A DNA stretch of 19,135 bases from an uncultured Bacillota bacterium (lineage in GTDB: Bacteria > Bacillota > Clostridia > Peptostreptococcales > Anaerovoracaceae). Shown in pieces: positions 1 to 6,890 of this stretch (position 1 is the first letter of the stretch; the number at the start of each line of letters is the position of its first letter). Location: positions 1 through 19,135 of the forward strand of contig CAUHLX010000010.1 in NCBI GenBank assembly GCA_959606705.1, read 5' to 3'. Position numbers and translations under genes: made by a program. Under the pieces are notes generated by a model. That model searched no databases, had not been told where the DNA came from, and saw nothing but the letters and a program-made list of their open reading frames with translations.

Positions 1-348
1 GAGCTGCTGGCGGATAAGAGCGCAATTTGCCGCTACGGAAATTTTACCGTGCCCATGGACGAAGCGCTGGCTCAGTGCTCCGTGGATTTCAGCGGACGGG
101 CTTATCTGGTGTTCAACGGGGAATTTTCCACTCCCATGATCGGAGCTTACGCCGCGGATATGACCGAGGAGTTCTTTCGGGCACTGGCTATGAACGGCGG
201 GATTACCTTGCATCTGAATTTGCTCTACGGCAGGAATGATCACCATAAGACGGAGGCGCTGTACAAAGCGGCGGCTCACGCCTTTGCGGAGGGGGTTCGG
301 CCGAGGAAGGGCGGTTCGGTGCTGTCTACGAAAGGAGTGTTGGCATGA
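1..348 (+). CDS. hisB: Imidazoleglycerol-phosphate dehydratase HisB, C-terminal part (5' end cut by window)
   Basis: This is the last 115 residues of HisB, which dehydrates imidazole glycerol phosphate to imidazole acetol phosphate in histidine synthesis. The frame is open from base 1. It shows the family's second half: an ADKSAICRYG stretch, then VPMDEAL, SVDFSGRAYL, and the second metal-binding motif DHHKTEALYKAAAHAF (HHxxE at residues 81-85 of the visible part). It ends with the typical STKGVLA tail. HisB proteins are usually about 190-200 residues, so roughly the first 80 are outside the window. The stop TGA overlaps the hisH start as ATGA, so the two genes are probably translationally coupled. 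The operon promoter and any T-box or leader lie upstream, out of sight. No second domain (histidinol phosphatase) follows the dehydratase. Confidence 0.96.
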   Translation, partial: ELLADKSAICRYGNFTVPMDEALAQCSVDFSGRAYLVFNGEFSTPMIGAYAADMTEEFFRALAMNGGITLHLNLLYGRNDHHKTEALYKAAAHAFAEGVRPRKGGSVLSTKGVLA

Positions 349-980
349 TCGCAGTGATCGATTATGGCGCGGGGAATTTATTTTCCGTGAAGAACGCGTT
401 GAAATATTTAAAGATAGACTGCGAGCTGACCAGCGATGCCGCGGCACTGGCGGCGGCGGACGGCTTGATTCTGCCGGGGGTGGGCGCATTTCCGGATGCC
501 ATGAGGATGCTGCGGGAGTCCGGCTTGATCCCGGTGATCCGAGAACAGGCTCTGACGGCGAAGAAGCCGCTGTTGGGAATCTGCTTAGGGATGCAGGTTC
601 TGTTCGAAAAAGGGTTTGAATTTGAAGAAACGGAAGGCTTGGGCTTGATTCCGGGCACCGTGGAGCCGCTGACCTCCTTTTGGACGAAAAACTGTGCCGT
701 GGACAGCTTCAAGGTTCCGCATATGGGTTGGAATGAACTGACGGTCTCCCAGCCCTGCCCGCTGACCGAGGGGCTTGTGGAAGGAGACTGCGTGTACTTC
801 GTTCACTCCTTCGCGGTCCGGACCGAGGAACGCTATCTCAACGCCTGGTGCGACTATGGAGGCAGGATTACGGCGATGGTGAGTCGGGAAAATGTGTACG
901 GGACCCAGTTTCATCCGGAAAAAAGCGGGGAGACGGGACTTTCTATTCTGCGGAGCTTCGGAAGGCTGGTGACGAAATGA
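345..980 (+). CDS. hisH: Imidazole glycerol phosphate synthase, glutaminase subunit HisH
   Basis: HisH (211 aa) is the glutamine amidotransferase half of imidazole glycerol phosphate synthase; it hydrolyses glutamine and passes ammonia to HisF. The start MIAVIDYGAGN is the family N-terminus and the length is normal. The class I amidotransferase triad is visible: Cys80 in GICLGMQ, and His190 and Glu192 in GTQFHPEKSG. The oxyanion-region motif PGVGAFPDAM is at residues 44-53. The ATG overlaps the hisB stop by four bases and the TGA overlaps the hisA start by four bases. Its partner HisF is encoded two genes downstream as part of a HisF-HisI fusion, so HisH here would dock on a bifunctional protein. 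Confidence 0.98.
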   Translation: MIAVIDYGAGNLFSVKNALKYLKIDCELTSDAAALAAADGLILPGVGAFPDAMRMLRESGLIPVIREQALTAKKPLLGICLGMQVLFEKGFEFEETEGLGLIPGTVEPLTSFWTKNCAVDSFKVPHMGWNELTVSQPCPLTEGLVEGDCVYFVHSFAVRTEERYLNAWCDYGGRITAMVSRENVYGTQFHPEKSGETGLSILRSFGRLVTK

Positions 981-1705
981 TCATACTGCCCGCAATCGAT
1001 ATCAAGGACGGCAGCTGTGTTCGGCTGTATCGAGGGGATTTTTCCACCACGGAAAAGGTGGCGGACGATTATATGGAAACGGCCCGGCGGTTTAAAGCGG
1101 CGGGGGCGGAGTGGATCCACATGGTGGATCTGGACGGAGCCAAGGACGGAGCGCCTCAAAACAGGGCGATTTTTTTGGAAGTGGCGGCCGGCAGCGGCCT
1201 CAAGGTCGAGCTGGGGGGAGGCATTCGGAACATGAAGACCGTAGAAGACTATCTGGCTGCCGGAATTTCCAGAGTAATCCTGGGGTCGGCGGCGCTGTCC
1301 GATCCGGGATTCGTTCGGGAAGCGGCGCTGCGGTATGGCGAGCGCATCGCGGTGGGGATCGACGCGTCTCACGAGATGGTGGCCGCGGAGGGCTGGCTGA
1401 CGGTGAGCAAGGTCCACTATCTCGAACTGGCCAAACGGATGGAGGACGCCGGAGTGGCCACGATCATCTACACGGATATTTCCAGAGACGGTACGCTTTC
1501 GGGTCCCAACCTGGAGCAGCTTCAGGCGCTGAACGAGGCGGTTTCCTGCGGAGTGATCGCCAGCGGGGGGATCAAGGAAATCGGAGACATTCGTGCCACG
1601 GCGGCGCTGGGACTGTATGGAACCATCTGTGGGAAATCCATATACCGGGGAACGCTGGATCTGGCGGAGGCGGTGAACGTGGCCGGGGAGGTGGAACCAT
1701 GCTAG
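977..1705 (+). CDS. hisA: ProFAR isomerase HisA
   Basis: HisA (242 aa) is the cytoplasmic (beta/alpha)8-barrel isomerase that converts ProFAR to PRFAR, the substrate of HisH/HisF. The start at MIILPAIDIKDG is the family N-terminus; it overlaps the hisH stop as ATGA, and an upstream ATG in the same frame (848) would only add unrelated residues. The two catalytic aspartates are in place: Asp8 in PAIDIKDG and Asp129 in AVGIDAS. Phosphate-binding glycine loops are seen as GGGIRNMKTVEDYL (residues 80-93) and near the C-terminus as ASGGIKEIGD. Its stop lies seven bases inside hisF, the largest overlap in the operon. Nothing suggests the dual-function PriA variant, because the other his genes are present. 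Confidence 0.98.
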   Translation: MIILPAIDIKDGSCVRLYRGDFSTTEKVADDYMETARRFKAAGAEWIHMVDLDGAKDGAPQNRAIFLEVAAGSGLKVELGGGIRNMKTVEDYLAAGISRVILGSAALSDPGFVREAALRYGERIAVGIDASHEMVAAEGWLTVSKVHYLELAKRMEDAGVATIIYTDISRDGTLSGPNLEQLQALNEAVSCGVIASGGIKEIGDIRATAALGLYGTICGKSIYRGTLDLAEAVNVAGEVEPC

Positions 1706-2820
1706 CCAAACGGATTATCCCCTGTCTTGACGTACGGGATGGCAAGGTGGTAAAGGGTGTGAATTTCGTAGGAATCAAGGAAGTGGGCGATCCGGTGGAG
1801 TGCGCCATCGAATACGACCGGCAGGGTGCTGACGAGATTACTTTTTTGGATATAACGGCCACGCACGAGGGCCGGAGCACGATGATCGACGTGGTGCGCA
1901 AGACGGCGGAGAATGTTTTTGTTCCGCTTACGGTGGGCGGAGGCATTCGCACGGTGGATGACTTTCGGGAAATTCTGCGGGCCGGTGCCGACAAGATTTC
2001 GGTCAACTCGGCGGCTGTGAAACGGCCGGAGCTGATTCGGGAGGCGGCGGATATCTTCGGCAGCCAGTGTGTGGTGGCGGCCATCGACGCAAGACGCCGG
2101 GAGGACGGCGGCTTTACCGTGGTAATCAACGGCGGCCGGATCGATACGGGACTGGACGCCCTGGAATGGGCGGCAAAGGCGGAAGCCTTGGGCGCCGGAG
2201 AGATTCTTCTCACTTCTATGGACGCGGACGGGACGAAAGCGGGCTTCGACATCGAGCTCACTCGTGCGGTGACCCGGACTGTCAATATTCCGGTGATTGC
2301 CTCCGGCGGCTGCGGCAGTCTGCCTCACTTTGCCGAGGTCTTTGAAGAGGCCGGCGCAGACGCGGCGCTGGCGGCGTCTCTGTTCCATTATAAAGAATTG
2401 ACCGTTCCGCAGGTCAAACGCTTTCTGCGGGGTCGGGGAATTCCGGTGCGGCTATCCAAGAGTGAGGCCACGCGGGTGGAAAGAGTGCCGGTGTTCGACG
2501 GGAATCGGCTGTTTGCCAAAGGTCCTCTGGTGCCGGCCATCGTTCAGGAGGCGGGTACCGGCGAAGTGCTGATGTTAGCCTATATGAATCGGGAGAGCTT
2601 TCAAAAGACGGTGGAGACGGGCTACACCTGGTTCTGGAGCCGTTCTCGGCAGGAGCTTTGGAACAAGGGAGCCACGTCGGGACATCTGCAGAGGATCAGA
2701 AGCATTCGAACGGACTGTGATGACGACACTCTGCTCATTGAAGTGGAACAGAGCGGGGCGGCGTGCCACACGGGAAATCACAGCTGTTTTTATCAGGAAA
2801 TTTGGAGGAACGAGGAATGA
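1699..2820 (+). CDS. hisF/hisI: Bifunctional HisF-HisI fusion: imidazole glycerol phosphate synthase cyclase subunit and phosphoribosyl-AMP cyclohydrolase
   Basis: One uninterrupted 373-aa frame carries two histidine enzymes. Residues 1 to about 253 are HisF, the barrel that cyclises PRFAR with ammonia from HisH; both catalytic aspartates are at the standard positions, Asp11 (IIPCLDVRDGKVVKG) and Asp130 (VAAIDARR). After a linker of about 20 residues, residues 273-369 are HisI, the cyclohydrolase opening PR-AMP. HisI has FWSRSRQELWNKGATSGH, the metal site DCDDD (339-343), and zinc cysteines C340, C356 and C363 with the usual 16 and 7 spacing in the CHTGNHSCFY region. Both halves look catalytically intact. 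HisI is more often fused to HisE; here HisE is a separate gene overlapping the stop by four bases. The start chosen matches the HisF N-terminus; the frame is open far upstream only as a shadow of hisA. Confidence 0.96.
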   Translation: MLAKRIIPCLDVRDGKVVKGVNFVGIKEVGDPVECAIEYDRQGADEITFLDITATHEGRSTMIDVVRKTAENVFVPLTVGGGIRTVDDFREILRAGADKISVNSAAVKRPELIREAADIFGSQCVVAAIDARRREDGGFTVVINGGRIDTGLDALEWAAKAEALGAGEILLTSMDADGTKAGFDIELTRAVTRTVNIPVIASGGCGSLPHFAEVFEEAGADAALAASLFHYKELTVPQVKRFLRGRGIPVRLSKSEATRVERVPVFDGNRLFAKGPLVPAIVQEAGTGEVLMLAYMNRESFQKTVETGYTWFWSRSRQELWNKGATSGHLQRIRSIRTDCDDDTLLIEVEQSGAACHTGNHSCFYQEIWRNEE

Positions 2821-3161
2821 ACGGGAACACGAATCTGATGGATACCATGGCGGCCTTGTATGGCGTGGTGGAGGGTCGTAAGGCTCAGCCGGAGGAAGGG
2901 TCCTACACCTGTTATCTGTTTGAACAGGGGCTGGATAAGATCTTAAAGAAATGCGGGGAAGAGTGCAGCGAGACGATTATCGCCGCCAAGAACGGAGCGA
3001 ATGAGGAGACGGCGGGGGAAATCTGCGACCTGCTGTATCACCTGACGGTGCTCATGGTGGAGCAGGGAATCCCCCTTTCACAGGTGGATGAGATTCTGCG
3101 GAAGCGAGCGCAGAAGATCGGCAACCTGAAACAGTTCCATGTGACGGATCGGGAGAGCTAG
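2817..3161 (+). CDS. hisE: Phosphoribosyl-ATP pyrophosphohydrolase HisE
   Basis: HisE (114 aa) removes pyrophosphate from PR-ATP, giving PR-AMP, the substrate of HisI. It is an all-alpha MazG-like fold, with the metal-binding helices visible as KKCGEECSETIIAAK (about residues 44-58) and EICDLLYHLTVLM (68-80), followed by RKRAQKIG. The start is the ATG in the ATGA overlap with the hisF/hisI stop. In many bacteria this domain is the second half of HisIE; here it stands alone while HisI is attached to HisF. It is the last gene of the operon: only two bases separate its TAG from the stop of the convergent membrane-protein gene. Confidence 0.96.
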   Translation: MNGNTNLMDTMAALYGVVEGRKAQPEEGSYTCYLFEQGLDKILKKCGEECSETIIAAKNGANEETAGEICDLLYHLTVLMVEQGIPLSQVDEILRKRAQKIGNLKQFHVTDRES

Positions 3162-3163
3162 GC

Positions 3164-3850
3164 TCAGGCCACATAAATCCCAACCGCAATCACGTGAAGC
3201 AGGCTGCCCAGCAGTACGAACAAATGAAAAATCTCATGAAAGCCAAAGCCCAGAATCGGGGTGTTTGGCTTTTTTAATGCGTAAATTACCGCCCCGGCCG
3301 TGTAGCTGACACCTCCGGCCGCGATCAGAAGGATTGCGGGCAGGGGAATGAGATGGAACACCGCCGGTTCCGCCAGGATCATCCAGCCCATGATCACGTA
3401 TAGGGCGGTTTGCAGCCAGCGAGGAGCGGAAAACCACAGGAGCTTTACCAGAATGCCCGCGGCGGCGAAGAACCACATAAACATGGTGAAGGACACGTTT
3501 TTAGGAGCCGGCAGATAGTTGAGAAGGATGGGGGTGTAGGTGCCGGCGATGAGGATGAAGATCATAGCGTGATCCAGCTTTCGCAGGATGATCCGCCGTT
3601 CCGGAGGAAGGTTGGAGTAGTGATAGACCGAGCTGGCCGTGTAAAGCGCGATGAGCGAGAGGCCAAACAGCAGGCAGGACACCCAGGTTATCCTATCCGC
3701 TTGGGGATTGAGAACGGCTTTCCACGTGAGCAGAATGGTGATTACGGTCGCGGCCGCCGCTCCGAATAAGTGGGTGCCGCAGCTGATGGGATCGCGAGGG
3801 TGAAAGCCGGGAGCTTTGATTTGAATTGCCGGTTTTGTTGGTGTTGTCAT
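3164..3850 (-). CDS. Hemolysin III / PAQR-family membrane protein
   Basis: This 228-aa protein is a seven-helix integral membrane protein of the HlyIII (YqfA/TrhA, PAQR superfamily) type. Family signatures are visible: an N-terminal HPRDPISCGTHLFGAAAA segment entering the first helix, ASSVYHYSNLPPERR followed by KLDHAMIFILIAGTYTPILL, and the C-terminal FGFHEIFHLFVLLGSLLH. Together these hold the Ser/His/Asp and His residues thought to bind zinc in the superfamily. Despite the name, bacterial members are linked to membrane-lipid homeostasis rather than proven haemolysis. The start at 3850 has a GAGAGGA ribosome binding site at good spacing. It converges on hisE with a two-base gap, and its 3' end contains the likely his terminator in antisense. 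The exact role here is unknown. Confidence 0.9.
   Translation of the reverse strand: MTTPTKPAIQIKAPGFHPRDPISCGTHLFGAAAATVITILLTWKAVLNPQADRITWVSCLLFGLSLIALYTASSVYHYSNLPPERRIILRKLDHAMIFILIAGTYTPILLNYLPAPKNVSFTMFMWFFAAAGILVKLLWFSAPRWLQTALYVIMGWMILAEPAVFHLIPLPAILLIAAGGVSYTAGAVIYALKKPNTPILGFGFHEIFHLFVLLGSLLHVIAVGIYVA
3238..3275 (+). terminator. Probable intrinsic terminator of the his operon, inside the convergent gene
   Basis: About 77 bases after the hisE stop the plus strand reads AGCCAAA (3241-3247) pairing with TTTGGCT (3264-3270), with an inner CCC/GGG pairing (3249-3251 with 3258-3260), directly followed by six T residues (3270-3275). This is the shape of a rho-independent terminator for plus-strand transcripts. 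On the minus strand there is no comparable T run, so it should act in one direction only. It lies within the last quarter of the hemolysin III-like gene, read antisense. Confidence 0.6.
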
Positions 3851-3897
3851 ATAGAATCCTCTCTATGCAAAAGAAGTAGTATCGATTACCACATTAC

Positions 3898-3926
3898 ATA
3901 AAGAATAATACTATGAAGCGAGTCAA
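3898..3926 (-). promoter_or_regulatory. Possible promoter for the hemolysin III-like gene
   Basis: On the minus strand TTGACT (3921-3926) lies 17 bases from CTTTAT (3898-3903). The -35 match is good and the -10 match is poor (3 of 6). The short AT-rich gap between the DUF1836 gene and this gene must hold the promoter unless the two are co-transcribed. Confidence 0.3.
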
Positions 3927-3962
3927 AAAGCAAGAGAACGGCGGGAAAAAGGCGATGCGTCA

Positions 3963-4643
3963 TCAAGGAAGCGGCGGCACCTGCGCGTCATCGATGAGCT
4001 GCTCGGCCATGCGCTTCATGTAGTTGGACATGGCGGTGAGATTGAGCACGGACAGAAGACGGGCTTCCCGGTCGGACAGACCTTCCAGCTGCGGACCCTC
4101 CGTGGCGCTTCGGGCAAACTCCCGGGCAAAACGGCGTATCTCCTGTTTTTCGTCCAGGAATTTCTGATAGACCTGAGCCAGCTCCACGAAATCCACCGAC
4201 ATCGTCTTTCCGGCGCCGCGTTCGGCTGCGTTCTTTTTCCCGGAAGTCTCTCCGCTTTTTTTAGAGGAAGACCCTGCCGCCTGATCGGTGAGAACCTGTT
4301 TGATATCTTGTATGGAAAGAACCTGTTTCATCTGATAGATCAGCAGAATTTGCAGGATATGTTCTCTGGAATATTTTTTCCCGGCCAAAGGCTGGATTAA
4401 TTTTTCCTTGCTGTAATTATGGATCATGGTCTTGGTGAGCAGCTTGTCCTCCGGGTCGCGCTTATTTCGGGCCATATGATCTTCGAAAATGGTAATAATC
4501 TGATCCATGTACAGCTCGATTCGCGGGATTTCATCCGGAGAAATTTCACCGTCCGCCAGAATCCGTTCCAATGAATCTTTTAAGCAAAGCTCCGTGTTTG
4601 ATTGTGCGCCGTTTTGCAGTGCGGCAGCTGTTTCTTCCGTCAT
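3963..4643 (-). CDS. DUF1836 domain protein, probable transcription regulator
   Basis: The 226-aa product matches the DUF1836 family. The core is roughly residues 30-120, with the recognisable run LLTKTMIHNYSKEKLI (68-83), KKYSREHILQILLIYQMK (89-106) and VLSIQDIKQVLTD. The region resembles a MerR-like winged helix, and the family includes Bacillus subtilis YkrK, reported as a regulator of htpX. A low-complexity linker rich in Ser, Lys and Gly (about 123-147) separates it from a helical C-terminal part that may mediate dimerisation or sensing. I take MTEETAAAL as the start because it follows an AAGGGAG motif at ten bases; the frame is open 47 codons further upstream, but that extension crosses the probable promoter and operator. 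No heme, metal or nucleotide motif is visible. Its target is unknown; the adjacent hemolysin III-like gene and its own gene are the first candidates. Confidence 0.85.
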   Translation of the reverse strand: MTEETAAALQNGAQSNTELCLKDSLERILADGEISPDEIPRIELYMDQIITIFEDHMARNKRDPEDKLLTKTMIHNYSKEKLIQPLAGKKYSREHILQILLIYQMKQVLSIQDIKQVLTDQAAGSSSKKSGETSGKKNAAERGAGKTMSVDFVELAQVYQKFLDEKQEIRRFAREFARSATEGPQLEGLSDREARLLSVLNLTAMSNYMKRMAEQLIDDAQVPPLP

Positions 4644-4684
4644 TCCGGTGCGTCTCCCTTTCCGCCCGTCCACCGGGCATTGTT

Positions 4685-4706
4685 TTAAACTCTCAGTATA
4701 GTTTAA
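4685..4706 (-). promoter_or_regulatory. Promoter -10 with overlapping inverted repeat upstream of the DUF1836 gene
   Basis: On the minus strand a TATACT -10 candidate (4695-4700) sits inside an inverted repeat, TTAAACT (4685-4691) and AGTTTAA (4700-4706), separated by eight bases. The -35 (TTTCCC at 18 bases) is weak. A symmetric site over the -10 about 45 bases before the start codon suggests repression, perhaps by the DUF1836 protein itself; that last step is inference. Confidence 0.4.
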
Positions 4707-4739
4707 CCGAAATGGAGTGGGAAAGCAACTCATGAGGAT

Positions 4740-4782
4740 AACAAAACGCCATATGACGGTATCGATCGAACTGTCATATGGC
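4740..4782 (-). terminator. Intrinsic terminator of the sigma/anti-sigma operon
   Basis: Fifteen bases after the anti-sigma stop, the minus strand forms a stem from two perfect ten-base arms, GCCATATGAC (4748-4757) and GTCATATGGC (4773-4782). The stem extends to 13 pairs with one G-U and closes a nine-base loop. The 3' side continues GTTTTGTT on the minus strand, giving a T-rich tail. The other side lacks a T run, so this terminates the minus-strand transcript before the DUF1836 promoter. Confidence 0.75.
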
Positions 4783-4796
4783 ATCGAAAACTACTT

Positions 4797-5741
4797 TTAC
4801 CGCTGCGCGGTCACTTCAAATTCCTGGATCCCCATAGCACCGGGAGCAATTTCATACTTGTTGAAAACGATCACCGGATTGCCGGCCGTGTTGACATAGA
4901 AGGTTTGATCCGGTGAAATCTCCGTAAATCCGGGGATGCCGTCGCTGCCGTCGAAGAACATGGCGTCGGGGTCCTTGCTGCGCTCCGCGATCTGCTGGCG
5001 AATCTGTTCGCTGGCTGCTGTGACGTAATTCTCTCCCAGAAGGTCCTTCAGGGTGAGCTCCCGATTGTTTTTTAAATCGATGTTGTAGTAAAATTGGTTC
5101 TCGTAATAGCTGGCGGTGGTGGAGGTCTGGAAGATCACGAAGGACAGTTTGTCTTCCGAGATGCTTTTGACTCGATAATCCACCGTGATATCCACGGGAG
5201 TATAGTCCTTTTCCTCACCGCCGGTATCCAGCCAGGCCTGTTTGTTCTCCGCCGCCTCCTTGCGGGTCCGTTCCACCACATCGGTCATTTTCGCCTTAAT
5301 TTCGGTGTTGATCTTTTCTTCAAACGCTTTGTCGGCGATTCCTTCCACCGCGGGAAGTTTCATATCGATATTGGCCACATTGTCATCCTTCTTGACCTCT
5401 TCGGCGGTGAAAACCCGGGCGAAAGCCCCCAGAAACGGAATGTCCTTCACCGTGTCCGCAAAGGCTTCGCTGGTGTGCACTCCGATCCCGAAGCCTCCGG
5501 TCAAGATGACCAAGGCTGCCGCGGCTGCTGCGGCTCCTTTCCAGCGGCGATGGCTTCGCCTCGATTTCTCCTGCGCTGTTTTTTCCATAGTATTCCCTTT
5601 TAACATGATTAATCTCTCCTGTCCCAATTCGTCATTTTGAACCTGCGAATCGGCCAGCGCCTGTTCGACGCGAGCGGAGAGTTCCACGGGAATCTCCGGA
5701 CTTTCATAGATTTTTTTCAGATCCTCCAGCTTCTGATCCAT
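4797..5741 (-). CDS. RsiV-like membrane-anchored anti-sigma factor (DUF3298-type)
   Basis: This 314-aa protein is the likely anti-sigma partner of the ECF factor encoded directly upstream; the junction is TAAATG, with no gap. Residues 1-68 are a charged cytoplasmic segment expected to hold the sigma factor. Residues 69-88 are one Ala/Leu-rich transmembrane helix, followed by an AFA site (93-95) that resembles a signal-peptidase cleavage motif, then the family-typical stretch DTVKDIPFLGAFARVFT. The outer part, about 120-314, resembles the PdaC/DUF4163 plus DUF3298 region of B. subtilis RsiV, which binds lysozyme and is then cleaved by signal peptidase and RasP. A lysozyme- or envelope-stress-sensing role is therefore plausible but inferred from family. 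The start has an AAGGAGAAG ribosome binding site inside the end of the sigma gene. No oatA- or dlt-like target gene is next to it. Confidence 0.88.
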   Translation of the reverse strand: MDQKLEDLKKIYESPEIPVELSARVEQALADSQVQNDELGQERLIMLKGNTMEKTAQEKSRRSHRRWKGAAAAAAALVILTGGFGIGVHTSEAFADTVKDIPFLGAFARVFTAEEVKKDDNVANIDMKLPAVEGIADKAFEEKINTEIKAKMTDVVERTRKEAAENKQAWLDTGGEEKDYTPVDITVDYRVKSISEDKLSFVIFQTSTTASYYENQFYYNIDLKNNRELTLKDLLGENYVTAASEQIRQQIAERSKDPDAMFFDGSDGIPGFTEISPDQTFYVNTAGNPVIVFNKYEIAPGAMGIQEFEVTAQR

Positions 5742-6248
5742 TTAGACCACTTCTCCTTCCAATTGCAGTTTCAATTGATTCAGCGCGCGGTACAGCTTGG
5801 TTTTGACGGTGCTGACATTTTCCCCCAGCGCCTCGGCTATTTCATTGAGCTTCATATCTTCGAAATAGCGGAGGGTGACAATGGTCCTTGCGGCAGGGGA
5901 AAGACGTTCCATTGCCTGATAAAGATCCAAAAGCTCAGCCGGTTCGGTATACTCCGGGGCCACTCCTTCCGGAAGCGTGGTCGGGTCGGTGGGAATTGCG
6001 CGCTTGCTCTTGCGAAGCTCCGTAAGACACACGTTGATGAGAATCCGATAAAACCAGGTTTTCAGATAGACCGTATCCTGCAGCTTCTCCAAAGAAGAAA
6101 GGGCGTTCATCACCGCGGTTTGGACCATGTCCAGCGCCGTATCGCGATCTTTCACATAACTGTAAGCAAAAAGGTAGAATCGATTCTGATCGCGCCGGAT
6201 GAAATCCACCAGCGCCTGTTTCCGCTCATTTGCATTTTCTGTCGACAT
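5742..6248 (-). CDS. ECF RNA polymerase sigma factor, SigV-like
   Basis: The 168-aa product has only regions 2 and 4, as expected for ECF sigma-70 factors. Region 2 spans about residues 15-85, with FAYSYVKDRDTALDMVQ and LKTWFYRILINVCLTELRK. Region 4 spans about 110-162, with LSPAARTIVTLRYFEDMKLNEIA and the recognition helix area ENVSTVKTKLYRALNQLK. The length and the paired RsiV-like protein place it near B. subtilis SigV (ECF30-like). The start at 6248 has a strong AAGGAGGG site nine bases upstream. An ECF-type promoter precedes the gene, so it probably drives its own operon. Its wider regulon cannot be seen in this window. Confidence 0.92.
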   Translation of the reverse strand: MSTENANERKQALVDFIRRDQNRFYLFAYSYVKDRDTALDMVQTAVMNALSSLEKLQDTVYLKTWFYRILINVCLTELRKSKRAIPTDPTTLPEGVAPEYTEPAELLDLYQAMERLSPAARTIVTLRYFEDMKLNEIAEALGENVSTVKTKLYRALNQLKLQLEGEVV

Positions 6249-6278
6249 TAATTCGCGTCCCTCCTTGTTACATGTGTT

Positions 6279-6308
6279 TAGACATCCCAGCGGCCCGAAA
6301 AGTTTACA
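6279..6308 (-). promoter_or_regulatory. ECF-type promoter of the sigma/anti-sigma operon (probable autoregulation)
   Basis: On the minus strand TGTAAAC (6302-6308) lies 17 bases from TGTCTA (6279-6284). The AAC in the -35 and the GTC core in the -10 are the hallmarks of promoters read by the SigV/SigX/SigW/SigM group (family consensus roughly TGAAAC-N16-CGTC). It is 31 bases upstream of the sigma start codon, in the 75-base gap after bioY. No sigma-A type promoter is evident in the same gap. Confidence 0.6.
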
Positions 6309-6323
6309 CGATTCCTAAAAAAT

Positions 6324-6890
6324 TTATGAGACATTGCCAGAAAGGGCTGGCCGAAGGGAACGGAGCAGGGCCGCCGCCACCAGGATTTTCAGGAGGTCTC
6401 CCGGGAGAAAGGGAAATACACAGGCCATCAGGGAGGCCGGGAGACTGGTATGGGTCAAATGCATGAACCACAGGGTGCCCAGAGCGTAACAGCCAGCCAT
6501 CCCCGCGGCCATCAGGAGAAGGTCACGGAAAAAGACGGTTCTGCGGGAGGCGAAAAGACCGCTGACCAAAGCGGCTAAGATATAGCCTAAGATGTAGCCG
6601 CCCGTCGGACCGGCCACGATGGCGGGACCGCCGGAAAAACCGGTAAACACGGGCAAGCCGCAGAAGCCCATGAAAACATAGACGGTCATACTGAGCGCGC
6701 CGTATCCGTATCCCAGCAGGCCGCCGGCGAGCAAGACCGAAAGCGATGCCAGATTGAGGGGAACCGGAGTGAAGGGCAGGGGCAGGGCGACTTGGGAAAG
6801 CACAGCGGTCAAAGCCGCGAACAGAGCGCATAAAATGAGAGATAAGGTGCGCTGGTGTCCTTTGGAAAAGGTCGTGTTTGTCGGTGTCAT
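6324..6890 (-). CDS. bioY: Biotin transporter substrate-binding component BioY
   Basis: BioY (188 aa) is the S-component of a biotin ECF-type transporter; it binds biotin in the membrane and either works alone or with the shared EcfA/EcfT module encoded elsewhere. About six hydrophobic helices are visible, with the family motifs LPFTPVPLNLASLSVLLAG (residues 38-56), GGPAIVAGPTGGYILGYILA (about 86-105) and PFLPGDLLKI near the C-terminus. The start overlaps the birA stop as ATGA and has GGAGG five bases upstream, so it is translated with birA. No bioA, bioB, bioD or ecfAT genes are nearby, so the operon serves biotin sensing and uptake, not synthesis. Confidence 0.96.
   Translation of the reverse strand: MTPTNTTFSKGHQRTLSLILCALFAALTAVLSQVALPLPFTPVPLNLASLSVLLAGGLLGYGYGALSMTVYVFMGFCGLPVFTGFSGGPAIVAGPTGGYILGYILAALVSGLFASRRTVFFRDLLLMAAGMAGCYALGTLWFMHLTHTSLPASLMACVFPFLPGDLLKILVAAALLRSLRPALSGNVS

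Noticed and set aside
1111..1698. Upstream extension of the HisF-HisI frame through hisA
   Set aside because: The extra residues are Gly/Arg-rich out-of-frame translation of hisA. The HisF N-terminus begins exactly at 1699 with catalytic Asp11 in register.
5637..6251. 204-codon plus-strand frame opposite the sigma factor gene
   Set aside because: Antisense shadow of a well-recognised ECF sigma factor; no ribosome site or domain.
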